A DNA stretch of 64,000 bases from Rhodoplanes sp963712435 (GCA_963712435.1 CAVQIB010000003.1:620001-684000); one strand, 5' to 3'; positions 1 through 9,792 are shown, counted from the stretch's first letter. The notes: generated by a model not told the origin, from the letters alone. A program made the numbers and translations.

Positions 1-2
1 GG

Positions 3-500
3 CTCGACGGCATTGTCGCCAAGCGGCGCGACCTGCCCTACCAGGCGGGCGAGCGCACCGGGATGCAGAAGGTCAAGAACTATCGCACCGCCGATTGCGT
101 GGTCGGCGGTTTCCGCTATGGCGCGGGCGAACGGCTGGTCGGCTCGCTCCTGCTCGGCCTCTATGATGCGGAGGCCCTTCTTCAGCATGTCGGGTTCACC
201 TCGGCCATCCGGACGAAGGACAAGCGCGCCCTGACGGAACGCCTGGAAAAGCTGATCGCGCCGCCCGGCTTCACCGGAGCGCAACCCGGCGGCCCGAGCC
301 GCTGGGCCACCGCCCGCTCCGCCGAATGGGAACCGCTTGCGCCGCGGATCGTGGTCGAGGTCGGCTATGATCATTTCACCGACGGCCGGTTCCGGCACGG
401 CACGCGCCTGATGCGCTTCCGGCCCGACAAGGCGCCGGCCCAATGCACGATGGATCAAGTCGAACAGCGTGCGAACAGCCTTGTGGAAATGCTAGACTGA
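3..500 (+). CDS. ATP-dependent DNA ligase, C-terminal part (5' end outside window)
   Basis: This joins nicked DNA through an enzyme-AMP intermediate; relatives act in non-homologous end joining or repair. The frame is open from the first bases. It shows the nucleotidyltransferase motif LDGIVAKR near the left edge, motif V around KVKNYRTADCVVGG, and an OB-fold ending RFRHGTRLMRFRPDKAP that matches motif VI. Only about 165 residues are visible, so it cannot be told whether polymerase or nuclease domains are attached as in LigD. The stop is TGA at 498-500. The family assignment is firm; the subfamily is not. Confidence 0.85.
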   Translation, partial: LDGIVAKRRDLPYQAGERTGMQKVKNYRTADCVVGGFRYGAGERLVGSLLLGLYDAEALLQHVGFTSAIRTKDKRALTERLEKLIAPPGFTGAQPGGPSRWATARSAEWEPLAPRIVVEVGYDHFTDGRFRHGTRLMRFRPDKAPAQCTMDQVEQRANSLVEMLD

Positions 501-581
501 CTTTTGCCAGCGCGATGCTCGCCCGGCCGCCGCAGGGCGGCGGCCGGGCCAGCAACAAGGATGACGGCAAAAGGAGTCTCT

Positions 582-1151
582 GTGGTGGATGCGGGTGCAG
601 GCGCGATTGAAGAAGACAAGATCGTGCTCGTCGATGCCGACGATGTGCCGACCGGCCTTGCGGGCAAGACCGAGGGGCATCGCCTGGGGCTGCGGCACCG
701 CGCGATTTCGATCATCGTGCGCAACGCCCGCGGCGAACTGCTCATCCAGCGGCGCAGCCAGGCGAAGTACCACTCCGGCGGGCTATGGGCGAATGCCTGC
801 TGCAGCCATCCGCGCCCCGGCGAGTCGGTCATCGATGCGGCGCACCGGCGGCTTCCCGAAGAGATGGGCTTTGACTGTCCGCTCATCCCGCTGTTTACGA
901 CACACTATCGGGCGATCCTGGACAACGGCTTCATCGAAGACGAATTCGTGCATGCGTTCGCCGGCGCCTATGACGGGCCGGTTGCGCCCGTCCCGGCCGA
1001 AGTGAGCGAATGGCGGTGGATCGGCTTCGACGCCCTCGAACAGGATCGCCGCGCCCGGCCGGACGCTTACGCCGTCTGGTTCCGCCATTATCTCGACGCG
1101 CATGGCGATGTGATCGCGGATTGGCTGAGGGGTAGCGCCCAAGGTCGTTGA
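582..1151 (+). CDS. idi: Isopentenyl-diphosphate delta-isomerase, type I (Nudix fold)
   Basis: Interconverts IPP and DMAPP in the cytoplasm, balancing precursors for quinones, carotenoids and hopanoids. The 189-residue protein has metal-binding histidines in GHRLGLRHRAISI, the catalytic cysteine region WANACCSHP, a Nudix-like RRLPEEMGF helix and the second acidic motif EDEF. An ATG lies upstream at 561, but GTG at 582 is preceded by AAAGGAG at 568-574, seven bases away, so I prefer the GTG. It follows the ligase gene by 81 bp. No other isoprenoid gene is adjacent. Confidence 0.88.
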   Translation: MVDAGAGAIEEDKIVLVDADDVPTGLAGKTEGHRLGLRHRAISIIVRNARGELLIQRRSQAKYHSGGLWANACCSHPRPGESVIDAAHRRLPEEMGFDCPLIPLFTTHYRAILDNGFIEDEFVHAFAGAYDGPVAPVPAEVSEWRWIGFDALEQDRRARPDAYAVWFRHYLDAHGDVIADWLRGSAQGR

Positions 1152-1225
1152 CCGCTTCGTGTCTTTCCGCTCGGTTTGAACTGAACGTCGCCATGATCGA
1201 CACCGCTTCAATCATGGTCTTCACC

Positions 1226-1310
1226 CCTCATGGTGAGGAGCGCACCGAAGCGGCGCGTCTCGAACCATGCAACCTTCGAGACGGCCGCTGCGCGGCTCCT
1301 CAGGATGAGG
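1226..1310. repeat. Intergenic palindromic repeat, family A, copy 1
   Basis: The core reads CCTCATGGTGAGGAGCGC, then CGTCTCGAACCATG, and closes with CTCCTCAGGATGAGG, giving nested inverted repeats. A related copy lies at 27254-27359. It sits between the convergent idi and livF ends and is noncoding. Such elements are common between genes in Bradyrhizobium-like genomes. Confidence 0.6.
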
Positions 1311-1355
1311 TGGAACGATTCGGTGCAGCCATTTATTTGTTCGGGCGGTATACGG

Positions 1356-2107
1356 TCACACACCCAGGTGATGCTGGATGAAGGCCGGATCGGCCTTCAG
1401 CTCCGCGGTCGGGCCGTCGAACACGATCTCGCCCTTGGTGAGCACCACATTGCGGTCGGCGAGCGCGAGCAGATCGTCGAGATTCTTGTCGACGACGACC
1501 GTCGCGATGCCGGCGGCGCGGATCTGGCGCACGCGTCTCCCAGATCTCGTCGCGCAGTTTCGGCGCCAAGCCCTTCGGTCGCCTCGTCGAGCAGGACGAT
1601 ATCCGGGTTGGTCATCAGCGCGCGGCCGATCGCGAGCATCTTCTGCTCGCCGCCGGAGAGCTGGTTGCCGCCAGTGCTGCGCGCCGCTCGGCGAGGCGGG
1701 GAAACAGCGCGTAGATGCGCTCCAGCGTCCAGTCGGCGCGCCCGCTGCCGCCGCTCCGCGCGGCGAAGGTGAGGTTCTCCTCCACCGTGAGATTGGGAAA
1801 GATGCCGCGATCCTCCGGCACGAAGGCGAGGCCCGAGCGCGCGACCGCGGACGGACGCGCGTCCCGTGATGTCGCTGCCATGCCGAGCGTGATGCGGCCG
1901 CTGCTCGGCCGCACGAGCCCCATCAGCGTGCGCAGGAGCGTCGTCTTGCCCATGCCGTTGCGGCCGAGCAGGCTGACGGTCTCGCTGCGGCATCACGCGG
2001 AAATCGACGTCGCGCAGGATGTGGCTGCGCCCATAATAGGTGTTGAGGCGCTGCGCTTCGAGCGCAGACGCGGCGTGCGGCGCAGCGCTCTCGCCGGCCG
2101 CGCTCAT
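1356..2107 (-). CDS. livF: Branched-chain amino acid-type ABC transporter ATPase LivF (frame broken)
   Basis: Second ATPase of a LivFGHMJ-type importer on the cytoplasmic membrane. Recognisable parts lie in three frames: N-terminal RLNTYYGRSHILRDVDF, then MGKTTLLRTLMGL (Walker A), then LSGGEQKMLAIGRAL (ABC signature) with PDIVLLDEATEGL (Walker B). The C-terminus FIQHHLGV ends at a TGA at 1356-1358 and is typical of LivF. ATG at 2107 overlaps the upstream stop by ATGA. The 752 nt span is not a multiple of three. The breaks look like single-base insertions, but true decay cannot be excluded for this cluster. Confidence 0.72.
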
Positions 2108-3904
2108 GCCGCCGCCTCGTTCTCGCCGAAACGGCCGAGATAGGCCTTCGCGCACCGCCGGATCGCGGCGGATTTCCTCCGGCGCGCCGTGCGCCAGCAG
2201 CCGGCCCTCGACCAGCACGGTCAGCGTGTCGGCGGCGGCGAAGATCGCATCCATGTCGTGCTCGATCAGGATCACCGTGTGATCGGCGGAAAGGTCGCGC
2301 AGCAGCGCGGTGACGCGCCCGGTCTCTTCCGGTCCCATGCCGGCGAGCGGCTCGTCGAGGATGAGCAGCCGCGCGCCCGAGGCGATCAGCATGGCGATCT
2401 CGAGCTGGCGCTGCTCGCCGTGGCTCAGATGCGAGGCGACGGTGTCGGCGCGCGCGGACAGCCCGGCCGCGTTGAGCGCGTAGGCGGCCTCGGCCTCTTC
2501 CTCTTCGGCGTAGCGGCGCCGTGCTGAAGCGCAGCGGCTCGGGATGGTGCGCCTGCGCGGCGAGCAGGCAGTTCTCGCGCGCGGTGAAGGGAAGAATGAT
2601 GTTGGTGCGCTGATAGGAGCGTCCCAGGCCGCGCCGCGCGATCGCATGCTGGGCCCAGCCGGTGATGTCCTCGCCGTCGAGCCGGATGCGCCCGCTGGTC
2701 GAGCGCAGCGCGCCGGAGAGCAGGTTGATGAACGTCGTCTTGCCGGCGCCGTTCGGGCCGATGATGCCGTGCACCTGATTGGGCGCGAGCCGCAGCGTCA
2801 CGTCGTTGACCGCGATCAGTCCGCCGAACGCCCGCGACAGGCCCTCGGTCTCGATCGCCTTGCCTTTCGCCGGCCGCCGCTCGCGCGCCGTCGCCGGCAC
2901 GGGCGCCGCGGCCGCTTCGTGCGCCGCGCTTCGGCTCGAGCCAGCCGGCGATGCCGCGCGGCGCGCGCCAGCACCGCGGCGATCAGGAGCACGCCGAGCG
3001 CCGAGCGACCAGTTGCTGCGCGATCGGGCCGACCAGGCTCTCGGTCTTGAGCACTTCCTCCACGCAGCGAGAAGGAGAGCGCGCCGAGGATCGGCCCGAA
3101 CAGCGTGCCGACGCCGCCCAGCACCACCATCATGATGGCGAGGCCCGACTGCCGCCAGCCGAACAGATCGGGCGTCACATAGCCGTCGATGGTGGCGAAC
3201 AGCACGCCGGCGAGGCCCGCGATGGCGCCGGCGATGATGAAGCTCAGCGAGCTTGTAGACATAGGTGTTGAAGCCGAGCGCGCCGAGGCGCGCCTTCGTT
3301 CCAGCGGATGCCCTGCAGCACGCGCCCGAACGGCGAGCGCGCGAGCGCGAGCAGCGCCACATACGACGATGACCAGAAGCGCGAGGCAGACGATAGAAGA
3401 ACGTCGTGCGGTGATCGAGATCGAGCAGCGTCACGCCGGCCAACGAGACCTCGGGCTTGATGTTGATATAGGCGCCGTCGGAGCCGCCGGCGATCTTGGT
3501 GTCGAAGAACAGCGAGAACAGCATCTGCCCGAAGGCGAGCGTCACCATGATGAAATAGAAGCCGCGCGTGAGCACGGCGACCGCGCCGATCGCGAGCGGC
3601 GACGAGACCTGCAAGCAGCATCGCCGCCGGAAACGCGATAAGCGCGTTCGAGGCCTCGGTGGTCGAGCGACACGAAATAGAGCGCGTAGGCGCCGAGCGC
3701 CGAAGAACATCGCGTGGCCGAAGCTCACGAGGCCGGTAATGCCGATCAGGAGATCGAGGCTCACCACGAAGATGCGCGATGACGAGACACGCGCGTCGTG
3801 AACTTCACCGCATAGGGGCCGCCGAACACCGGGCATCAGCAGCGCCGGCGACGAGCAGCGCGGCCAAGCACGGCGAGGACGAGCGGGCGCGGCCGGGTCA
3901 GCAC
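2104..3904 (-). CDS. Fused permease/ATPase LivM-LivG (frame broken)
   Basis: The N-terminal half is a LivM-type permease: VVSLDLLIGITGLVSFGHAMFFG, then further membrane segments in other frames. The C-terminal half is a LivG-type ATPase: LSRAFGGLIAVNDVTL, Walker A GPNGAGKTTFINLL, and LLILDEPLAGMGPEE. No stop codon separates the two halves in the LivG frame, and the linker reads AAAAPVPATARERRPAKGK, so I read a natural LivM-LivG fusion of about 595 residues, a form I believe is frequent in Bradyrhizobium relatives. A separate livG could instead start at GTG 2900. The likely fusion start is GTG 3904, overlapping the livH stop. At least five frame changes occur. Confidence 0.6.
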
Positions 3905-4772
3905 GTCAGCGCCCGCCCGAACAGGCCGCCCGGACTGACGACCAGCACGGCCGCCATCAGCGCGTAGACCACGACGCTCGCGAATTCCGGGAGAAACACC
4001 TTGCCGAACGCATCGGCGAGCCCGATCAGCAGCGCGCCGAAAAACGCGCCCTTGATGCTGCCGATGCCGCCGATCACGACGACGACGAAGGAAATGATCA
4101 GGATCGGCTCGCCGATGCCGGGATAGACGCTGTCGATCGGCGCGGCGATCGTGCCGGCGGCGGCCGCGAGCGCGACGCCGGCGGCGAACACGAAGCGGAA
4201 CAGGAGCCGCGAGTCGATCCCGAGCACCTCGACCATTTCGCGGTTCGACTCGCCCGCGCGGATCATCTGGCCGATCCGGGTGTACTGGATGACGAACATC
4301 ATCGCGAGCGCGAGCAGCGACGCAGAAGCGCCGCGACCGCGAGCCGATAGACCGGATAGCTCAGCACGTCCGAGAGCTGCACGCTCGCGGACAGATAGCT
4401 CGGGATCGGCACGCTGTGCGGACGCGTGCCCCAGACGACGCGCTGCAGATCGTTGAAGATCAGGATCAGCGCGAAGGTGAGCAGCACCTGCTGCAGGTGA
4501 TCGCGCTCGTAGAGATGGCGGATGAACAGCCATTCGATCAGCGCGCCGAACAGCGAAGGCGAGCGGAATGCCGATCAGCGAGCGAGAGGAAAATGTCGCC
4601 GGTGTAGCTCGTCAGCGTGAGCGAGAGATAGGCGCCCGAGCATGTAGAACGAGCCGTGCGACAGATTGATGATGCCGAGGATGCCGAACACGAGCGTGAG
4701 GCCGCTCGCGGCGAGGAAGATCAGCAGCCCGTATTGCAGGCCGTTGAGAATCTGGATGAGAACGAGTTCCAT
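3898..4772 (-). CDS. livH: Branched-chain amino acid ABC transporter permease LivH (frame broken)
   Basis: Membrane permease subunit. It begins MELVLIQILNGLQYGL and has the family segment GILGIINLSHGSFYMLG. The middle (LLTFALILIFNDLQRVVWG) and the C-terminal part (GIDSRLLFRFVFAAGVAL through VVSPGGLFGRALTC) lie in other frames. The 875 nt span leaves remainder 2. Comparing with the expected reading, CTCGGGCGCC near 4632 carries one extra G and TTCGCTGTT near 4556 one extra base. Order substrate-binding protein, livH, livMG, livF is the usual operon order. Confidence 0.72.
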
Positions 4773-4835
4773 GGCTGACGCGGCCGCCCCTCGGTTGGAG
4801 ACCGGGCGGCGGCGCGGCGCCGCCGCCCGCCGCGC

Positions 4836-6044
4836 TCAGACGGACAGCTTGCAGCCGGTCGTGAGATCGGGAAACTCGGTCGCCACCGTCTTCACGAGGA
4901 CGTTGTTGCCGTCCTTCAGCTCGCGCAGATAGAAGTTCTGGATCGGGTTGTGCGACGCGGACAGCCGGAACGGTCCGCGCGGGCTCTTGAACGACGCTTT
5001 CGACATCGCCGCGCACAGCTCGTCGCGCTTGGCGACGTCGCCGCCGACGCGCCTTGAGGCCGATTTCCAGCAGCTGCATGGCGTCCCAGCCCTGCACCGC
5101 ATAGACGTCCGGATAGATCTTATAGGCCTCGTTGAACGCGGCGCGGAACGCCTTGTTCTCCGGATTGTCGAGATCGTCCGCGTAATGCAGCACGGTCTTG
5201 ACGCCGTTGCCGGCGCGCCGACCGCCTGCTCGACGCCGTCGGTCAGGAAGCCCGGCCCCCACAGCGGGATCGAGGACTGCAGATTGGCGCCGGCATAGTC
5301 CTTGATGAACTTCACCGCGCCGCCGCCGGCGAAGAAGGAGTAGACCGCGTCCGGCTTGAGCGAGGCGATTTCGGCGAGCGCCGCCTGGAACTCGACATTG
5401 GGGAACGGGACGGTGATGTCCTTGAGCACCTTGCCCCCGCCTTTGGTGAAGGTGTCGCGGAAGCCTTCGACCATTTCCTCGCCGGCGGCGTATTTCCAGG
5501 TGAACGATAACCGCCGTCTTGATCCCGGCGTCGAGCATCGCCTTGCCGGTCGCAAGCCCGACCTGGCCGTTGCTGAACGAGCTGCGGAAGATGTTCTTTG
5601 CGCATTGCTGGCGCGTGATGATGTTCGCGCCGGCATTCGGGATCGATTGTCGGTATCCCAACCTCGCGCGCGATCTTGGTCATCGCCATGGCGACGCCGG
5701 AATGCACCGGGCCGGTCAGGATGTCGACCTTCTCGCCCTCGACGAGCTTGGTGGTGAGTTCGGGCGCCTTCGGCGGGCTCGCTTCGTCGTCGACCTTGAC
5801 GAAGACGATCGTCGCGCCCCGCGAGCTTGCCGCCCTGCTGCTTGACGATAGAGCTCCATCGCCGCGCGTGATCGCTTCGCCGAGCTGCGGCATAGGTGCC
5901 GCTATAGGGCAGCAGCAGCCCGACCTTGATGGGTTGCGCCTGAGCGAAGGCGGGACGCGGAAACGGCAGAGCGAGACTGGTTGCGCCGGCCCCGGCCAGC
6001 ATCATCAGGCCGCGGCGAGTCAGTCCGGATGCGGATGTCGGCAT
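4836..6044 (-). CDS. Periplasmic substrate-binding protein of Liv-type transporter (frame broken)
   Basis: Leu/Ile/Val-binding family receptor (type I periplasmic fold) that delivers substrate to the LivHMGF permease. ATG 6044 follows GGAGGA by eight bases. The N-terminus has a twin-arginine signal (TRRGLMMLAGAGATSLAL) and a cut near AFAQAQP. The mature start PIKVGLLLPYSGTY is typical of family members for amides, urea or aromatic acids as well as amino acids, so the ligand is unknown. The C-terminus reads FPDLTTGCKLSV. The middle hops between three frames although the total span is a multiple of three. Confidence 0.7.
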   Translation of the reverse strand: MPTSASGLTRRGLMMLAGAGATSLALPFPRPAFAQAQPIKVGLLLPYSGTYAAARRSDHARRWSSIVKQQGGKLAGRDDRLRQGRRRSEPAEGARTHHQARRGREGRHPDRPGAFRRRHGDDQDRARGWDTDNRSRMPARTSSRASNAQRTSSAARSATARSGLRPARRCSTPGSRRRLSFTWKYAAGEEMVEGFRDTFTKGGGKVLKDITVPFPNVEFQAALAEIASLKPDAVYSFFAGGGAVKFIKDYAGANLQSSIPLWGPGFLTDGVEQAVGAPATASRPCCITRTISTIRRTRRSAPRSTRPIRSIRTSMRCRAGTPCSCWKSASRRVGGDVAKRDELCAAMSKASFKSPRGPFRLSASHNPIQNFYLRELKDGNNVLVKTVATEFPDLTTGCKLSV

Positions 6045-6300
6045 TCCTGTTCCTCCCTGGAACGGTTGATGTGAGGACGCGCACGGCGGACTCCTGCATT
6101 CGCAGGTCGGCGGTCCCTTGTCATTGCGGTGATGTTCCTTGCTCTTGAGGCCCCTTGTCAAGTTTGGGCGCTGGCACACGCCGGCGGCGCGGCGTTTGCA
6201 TCGTTTGGTTGCGCGCGCCACGCCGGCCGCGCCATACGAAAGGCGAGAGCTTTCGCTCGCGCCGCGCGGCGCGGAACAGGCGGGACAGGAGGAGGGCGGC

Positions 6301-6969
6301 GTGGGAACACATCTGACTCTCAACGCTTCGGACGGGTTCGTGCTCGGCGCTTACCGGGCGGAGCCGCGCGAGCGGCCGAAGGGCGGGCTCGTCGTGCTCC
6401 AGGAGATTTTCGGCGTCAACCACCACATCCGCAGCGTGTGCGACCGCTTCGCCGAGCACGGCTATGTCGCCCTCGCGCCCGCGGTGTTCGACCGCTACCA
6501 GCGCGATTTCGAATCGGGCTACTCGCCGGCGGAAATCGAGGAGGCGCGCAAATTCATTCCGCGCATCGACTGGCGCGCCATGCTGCGCGACACCCAGGCC
6601 GCGATCAACGCGGTGCAAAGCGCCGGCAAGGTCGGGATCGTCGGGTACTGCATGGGCGGCACGATCGCCTTTCTCGCGGCGGCAAAGCTTACCGGACTGT
6701 CGGCGGCGGTCGGCTATTACGGGGGCCAGACCGCGCAGAACGCCGATCTCGTGCCGAGGGCGCCGACGCAGCTGCACTTCGGCGACCGCGATCAGTCGAT
6801 CCCCATGTCAGACGTGGAAATCGTGCGCGAGAAGCGCCCGGATTGCGAGCTCTACGTCTACCCGGCGGGGCACGGCTTCAATTGCGACGAGCGCCCGACC
6901 TATGACGCCGAGAGCGCGCGGCTTGCGCTAGCGCGCACGCTGGCCTTCCTCGCAAAACATGTCGGGTAA
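6301..6969 (+). CDS. Dienelactone hydrolase family protein
   Basis: An alpha/beta hydrolase of about 222 residues. The nucleophile motif GYCMGGT carries cysteine as in true dienelactone hydrolase; the likely acid is in FGDRDQSIP and the histidine in AGHGFNCDE, giving a Cys-Asp-His triad in order. VLQEIFGVN near residue 38 is the family's N-terminal signature. GTG 6301 follows AGGAGGAGGG, so I prefer it to an upstream ATG at 6139. It is divergent from the liv cluster. The substrate is unknown: ring-cleavage lactones are possible, but no catechol pathway gene is nearby. Confidence 0.85.
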   Translation: MGTHLTLNASDGFVLGAYRAEPRERPKGGLVVLQEIFGVNHHIRSVCDRFAEHGYVALAPAVFDRYQRDFESGYSPAEIEEARKFIPRIDWRAMLRDTQAAINAVQSAGKVGIVGYCMGGTIAFLAAAKLTGLSAAVGYYGGQTAQNADLVPRAPTQLHFGDRDQSIPMSDVEIVREKRPDCELYVYPAGHGFNCDERPTYDAESARLALARTLAFLAKHVG

Positions 6970-7013
6970 TGCGGGGCGGCCATGCCCCGGTCGCCCGCGC
7001 CGGCGTACAGCGG

Positions 7014-7556
7014 TCAGGTCTCTTCGCGGTCACGCGCCTCGACGCGCGGCTCGTCCTTGTACTTTGCGACGCCGAAGCGGTCGGACAGCGCCACGATGAG
7101 CATCGAGAACAGGAACAGCAGATGAATGCCGACCGTCCAGCCGAGCCGGCGGTCGTCGATCTTCTCGATGTTCATGAAGGACTTGAGGACCTCGATCGCG
7201 CTGATCGCGACGATCGAGACCATCAGCTTCTGCTTGAGGCCGCCGAAATCGACCTTTGTCATCCAGTCCGGCCGGTCGCGGTCATGCGCCTCGATGCGCG
7301 AGACGAAATTCTCAAATCCCGAAAGAATCACGATCAGCACGAGATTGGCGAGAAAGGCGAGATCGATCAGCCCGAGCACGGCGAGCGTGACCCCGGACGA
7401 GGTCGCGCCCGCGATATGCAGGGCGAACTCGACGAACTCCTTGAGAAAGTGAAAGACCAGCAGAAGCAGCGCCGCGGCAAGGCCGAGATAGATCGGCGCG
7501 AGCGTCCACCGGCTGTTGAAGATGATCCACTCGATCGCGGTTTCGAGCCGTCGCAT
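7014..7556 (-). CDS. YqhA family membrane protein (UPF0114)
   Basis: A 180-residue integral membrane protein of unknown function. It has about four hydrophobic segments (YLGLAAALLLLVFHFL, LAVLGLIDLAFLANLVLIVIL, KLMVSIVAISAIEVL, VGIHLLFLFSMLIVAL). The family motif around VSRIEAHDRDRPDWM and VDFGGLKQKLM is clear. It is convergent with the dienelactone hydrolase gene. Nothing here adds to its function. Confidence 0.8.
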   Translation of the reverse strand: MRRLETAIEWIIFNSRWTLAPIYLGLAAALLLLVFHFLKEFVEFALHIAGATSSGVTLAVLGLIDLAFLANLVLIVILSGFENFVSRIEAHDRDRPDWMTKVDFGGLKQKLMVSIVAISAIEVLKSFMNIEKIDDRRLGWTVGIHLLFLFSMLIVALSDRFGVAKYKDEPRVEARDREET

Positions 7557-7643
7557 CGCGTCGTTTGTCCGGCCTCCGGGGCGAGGCTGCGCTAAGGACA
7601 GGCCCCCTCCCCCTCAGGGGGCCATGCTCGCTCCTCGCCGGCG

Positions 7644-8306
7644 CTAGGATGCGGGCGAGGCAATTCCGACCGGGCAGCTCACGCCGGTCCCGCCGAGCCC
7701 GCAATAGCCCCGTGGGTTTTTCGCAAGATATTGCTGGTGATAGTCCTCGGCGAAGAAGAACGGCGGGGCGTCGCGGATTTCCGTCGTGATCTCCCCGTAT
7801 CCCTTGGCCGAGAGCGCCTTCTGGAACATGGCGCGCGACGCTTCGGCCGCCTGCCGCTGGGCCGGCGAAAAGGCATAGATGCCTGACCGGTACTGCGTGC
7901 CGGCATCGTTGCCCTGGCGCATCCCTTGGGTCGGATCGTGGCTCTCCCAGAACAGCTGGAGCAGCCGCTCATAGGATATTCGCTTGGGATCGAACACCAC
8001 GAACACGACCTCGTTGTGCCCGGTCCGCCCGCTGCACACCTCCTCGTAAGTGGGATTGGGGGTCGCACCCCCGGCATAGCCGACGGCCGTGACATAGACG
8101 CCGTCGCCGAGCTCCCAGAACTTGCGCTCGGCGCCCCAGAAGCAGCCGAGCCCGAACATCGCCGTCTCCAGCCCCTCCGGATACGGCCCCTGGAGCGGAC
8201 GCCCGTTCACGAAATGATGGCTTGCGGTCCGGATCGGCTGCGAACGCCCGGGCAGCACCTGGTGCGGCGCCGGCATTTCCGCCTGCTTCCTGCTGAACAT
8301 GAACAT
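7644..8306 (-). CDS. msrA: Peptide-methionine (S)-S-oxide reductase MsrA
   Basis: Reduces methionine-S-sulfoxide in proteins and free methionine. The catalytic motif GCFWGAERKFW carries the nucleophilic cysteine. Other conserved parts are GYAGGATPNPTYEEVCSG, THNEVV-type GHNEVV, and the C-terminal GYCGLGGTGVSCP with two candidate resolving cysteines. ATG 8306 is preceded by AGGAGG. It has an N-terminal extension of about 45 residues before the catalytic motif, usual for this subfamily. No MsrB is adjacent. Confidence 0.93.
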   Translation of the reverse strand: MFMFSRKQAEMPAPHQVLPGRSQPIRTASHHFVNGRPLQGPYPEGLETAMFGLGCFWGAERKFWELGDGVYVTAVGYAGGATPNPTYEEVCSGRTGHNEVVFVVFDPKRISYERLLQLFWESHDPTQGMRQGNDAGTQYRSGIYAFSPAQRQAAEASRAMFQKALSAKGYGEITTEIRDAPPFFFAEDYHQQYLAKNPRGYCGLGGTGVSCPVGIASPAS

Positions 8307-8400
8307 CGCGTCCTCCTGCGGCATGCGCCTCATTGCTGGTCGCAATATGGGCACGGCGGATGCGTTCCGCATGCCGCCGCAGCGTCGCGGCGGCGCCCGC

Positions 8401-8718
8401 TCACCGGGCGTAGCCGATCAGCGGTTTCTTCTTGCGGCCGAGCAGCACGAGGATGATCCCGATCACCCCCAGCACCAGCCAGGTCGGCGATGTGAGGATC
8501 GACAGCATGACGGGATCCCACAGCCACACCGCGACATGCCGCTCGATCGCCGGCTGCAGCAGAAGCAGGCTGTTGGAATGCACATCGTTCCAGGTCTCGC
8601 CGAACGGCTTGGTCAGCACCGTTCCGGCGGCGATCGACTTGGTGCCGTCATAGACCAGGAAAACGAAGGCGGCGGCGAGAATCCACAGGCCGATAAAGCG
8701 GAGAATGAAACGGATCAT
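8401..8718 (-). CDS. Small membrane protein, unknown function
   Basis: A 105-residue protein with two predicted membrane helices: FIGLWILAAAFVFLVYDG near the N-terminus and WLVLGVIGIILVLLGRKKK near the C-terminus. The loop contains KPFGETWNDVHSNSLLLLQPAIERHV. The positive tail RKKKPLIGYAR suggests a cytoplasmic C-terminus. ATG 8718 is the most plausible start. I recognise similar hypothetical proteins in alphaproteobacteria but know no function. Confidence 0.7.
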   Translation of the reverse strand: MIRFILRFIGLWILAAAFVFLVYDGTKSIAAGTVLTKPFGETWNDVHSNSLLLLQPAIERHVAVWLWDPVMLSILTSPTWLVLGVIGIILVLLGRKKKPLIGYAR

Positions 8719-8892
8719 GAGACTTGCGATTAAGGTTCGTATCGCTCGCGCGCGGTGAGCGGCCCGGGTCCCCGGACCGCAGCATGGGACTCCATGTACC
8801 CGCAACGACGCGACGCCGCAACTCGCTGCAGTGCGGTGGATTGGCCGCTTGCCCGGAAACTCGCTATAGGTCGCCGCCAACAAGGAGCTTGC

Positions 8893-9792
8893 ATGGCCCC
8901 GACTTCGCCGCGCGGCGTCATCGCCGCGATCGCCACCGCCGTCGATCAGAACGGCGACCCCGACTGCGCGCGCTCCATCGCGCTCGCGCGCCACCTGCTC
9001 GCGCATGGATGCGACGGGCTGAACGTGCTCGGCACCACCGGCGAGGCGACGTCCTTCTCGGTCGCGCAGCGCCAGGCCGTGATGAACGCCTATGCCGGCG
9101 CGGACCTACCGCTCTCGCGCTGCCTGGTCGGGGCCGGCGCCGCGGCGCTGGCCGACGCCGTCACGCTCACGGCGCACGCCGCCGAGCTCGGTTTCGGCGG
9201 CGCGCTGCTGTTGCCGCCCTTCTACTATAAAGACATCGCCGATGACGGCTTGTTCGCCTATGTCGAGCGGATCATGGCGGCGACCGCGGCGCGGCCCATT
9301 CCTCTTTATCTCTATCACTTCCCGGCGCTCTCGACCGTTCCCTGGCCGCTTCCGCTGGTCGGCCGGATGATCGAGGCGTTCGGTCCGCGCCTGCGCGGCC
9401 TCAAGGACTCGTCCGGCGACATGGGCTATGCCCGCGCCGCCGCGGCGTTGGCGGAAGGCTTCAACGTATTTCCATCGACTGAAGGAGCGCTTGTCGAGGC
9501 GCGGGCCGGACGGTTCGCCGGCTGCATTTCCGCAACCGCGAATCTCAATTCCGACCTCTGCGCGCTCGCCTATCATCATGGCGACGCCGAGGCCCTGGCC
9601 CGGGCGGTGGCGATCCGAAGGCTGCTCGACGGCAAGCCGGTGGTCGCCGGCGTCAAGGCGCTCCTCGCGCACATCCATTCCGACCCCGCTTGGGCGCGGG
9701 TCGCGCCGCCGCTGACCGGCCTGCCGGCCGCCGACCAAGCCGCCGCCATCGCCGGCTACGATCGCATCCGGGCGCCCAGCCGGGCTGCCTGA
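8893..9792 (+). CDS. DapA/NanA-family class I aldolase-lyase
   Basis: Pyruvate-dependent TIM-barrel enzyme (dihydrodipicolinate synthase family), 299 residues. It has GTTGEA, the tyrosine in LYLYHFP, and the Schiff-base lysine in LRGLKDSSGD. ATG 8893 follows AAGGAG. The sequence departs from housekeeping DapA (no NVPGRT; YHFP instead), so it is more likely a keto-acid aldolase or sugar-acid dehydratase paralogue. Its substrate cannot be named from the sequence. It sits just before rpsT with no functional partner. Confidence 0.85.
   Translation: MAPTSPRGVIAAIATAVDQNGDPDCARSIALARHLLAHGCDGLNVLGTTGEATSFSVAQRQAVMNAYAGADLPLSRCLVGAGAAALADAVTLTAHAAELGFGGALLLPPFYYKDIADDGLFAYVERIMAATAARPIPLYLYHFPALSTVPWPLPLVGRMIEAFGPRLRGLKDSSGDMGYARAAAALAEGFNVFPSTEGALVEARAGRFAGCISATANLNSDLCALAYHHGDAEALARAVAIRRLLDGKPVVAGVKALLAHIHSDPAWARVAPPLTGLPAADQAAAIAGYDRIRAPSRAA

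Noticed and set aside
1356..6044. Calling the liv cluster pseudogenes
   Set aside because: The same kind of single-base insertion hits essential genes elsewhere in the window, so sequencing error is the better explanation until reads are checked.
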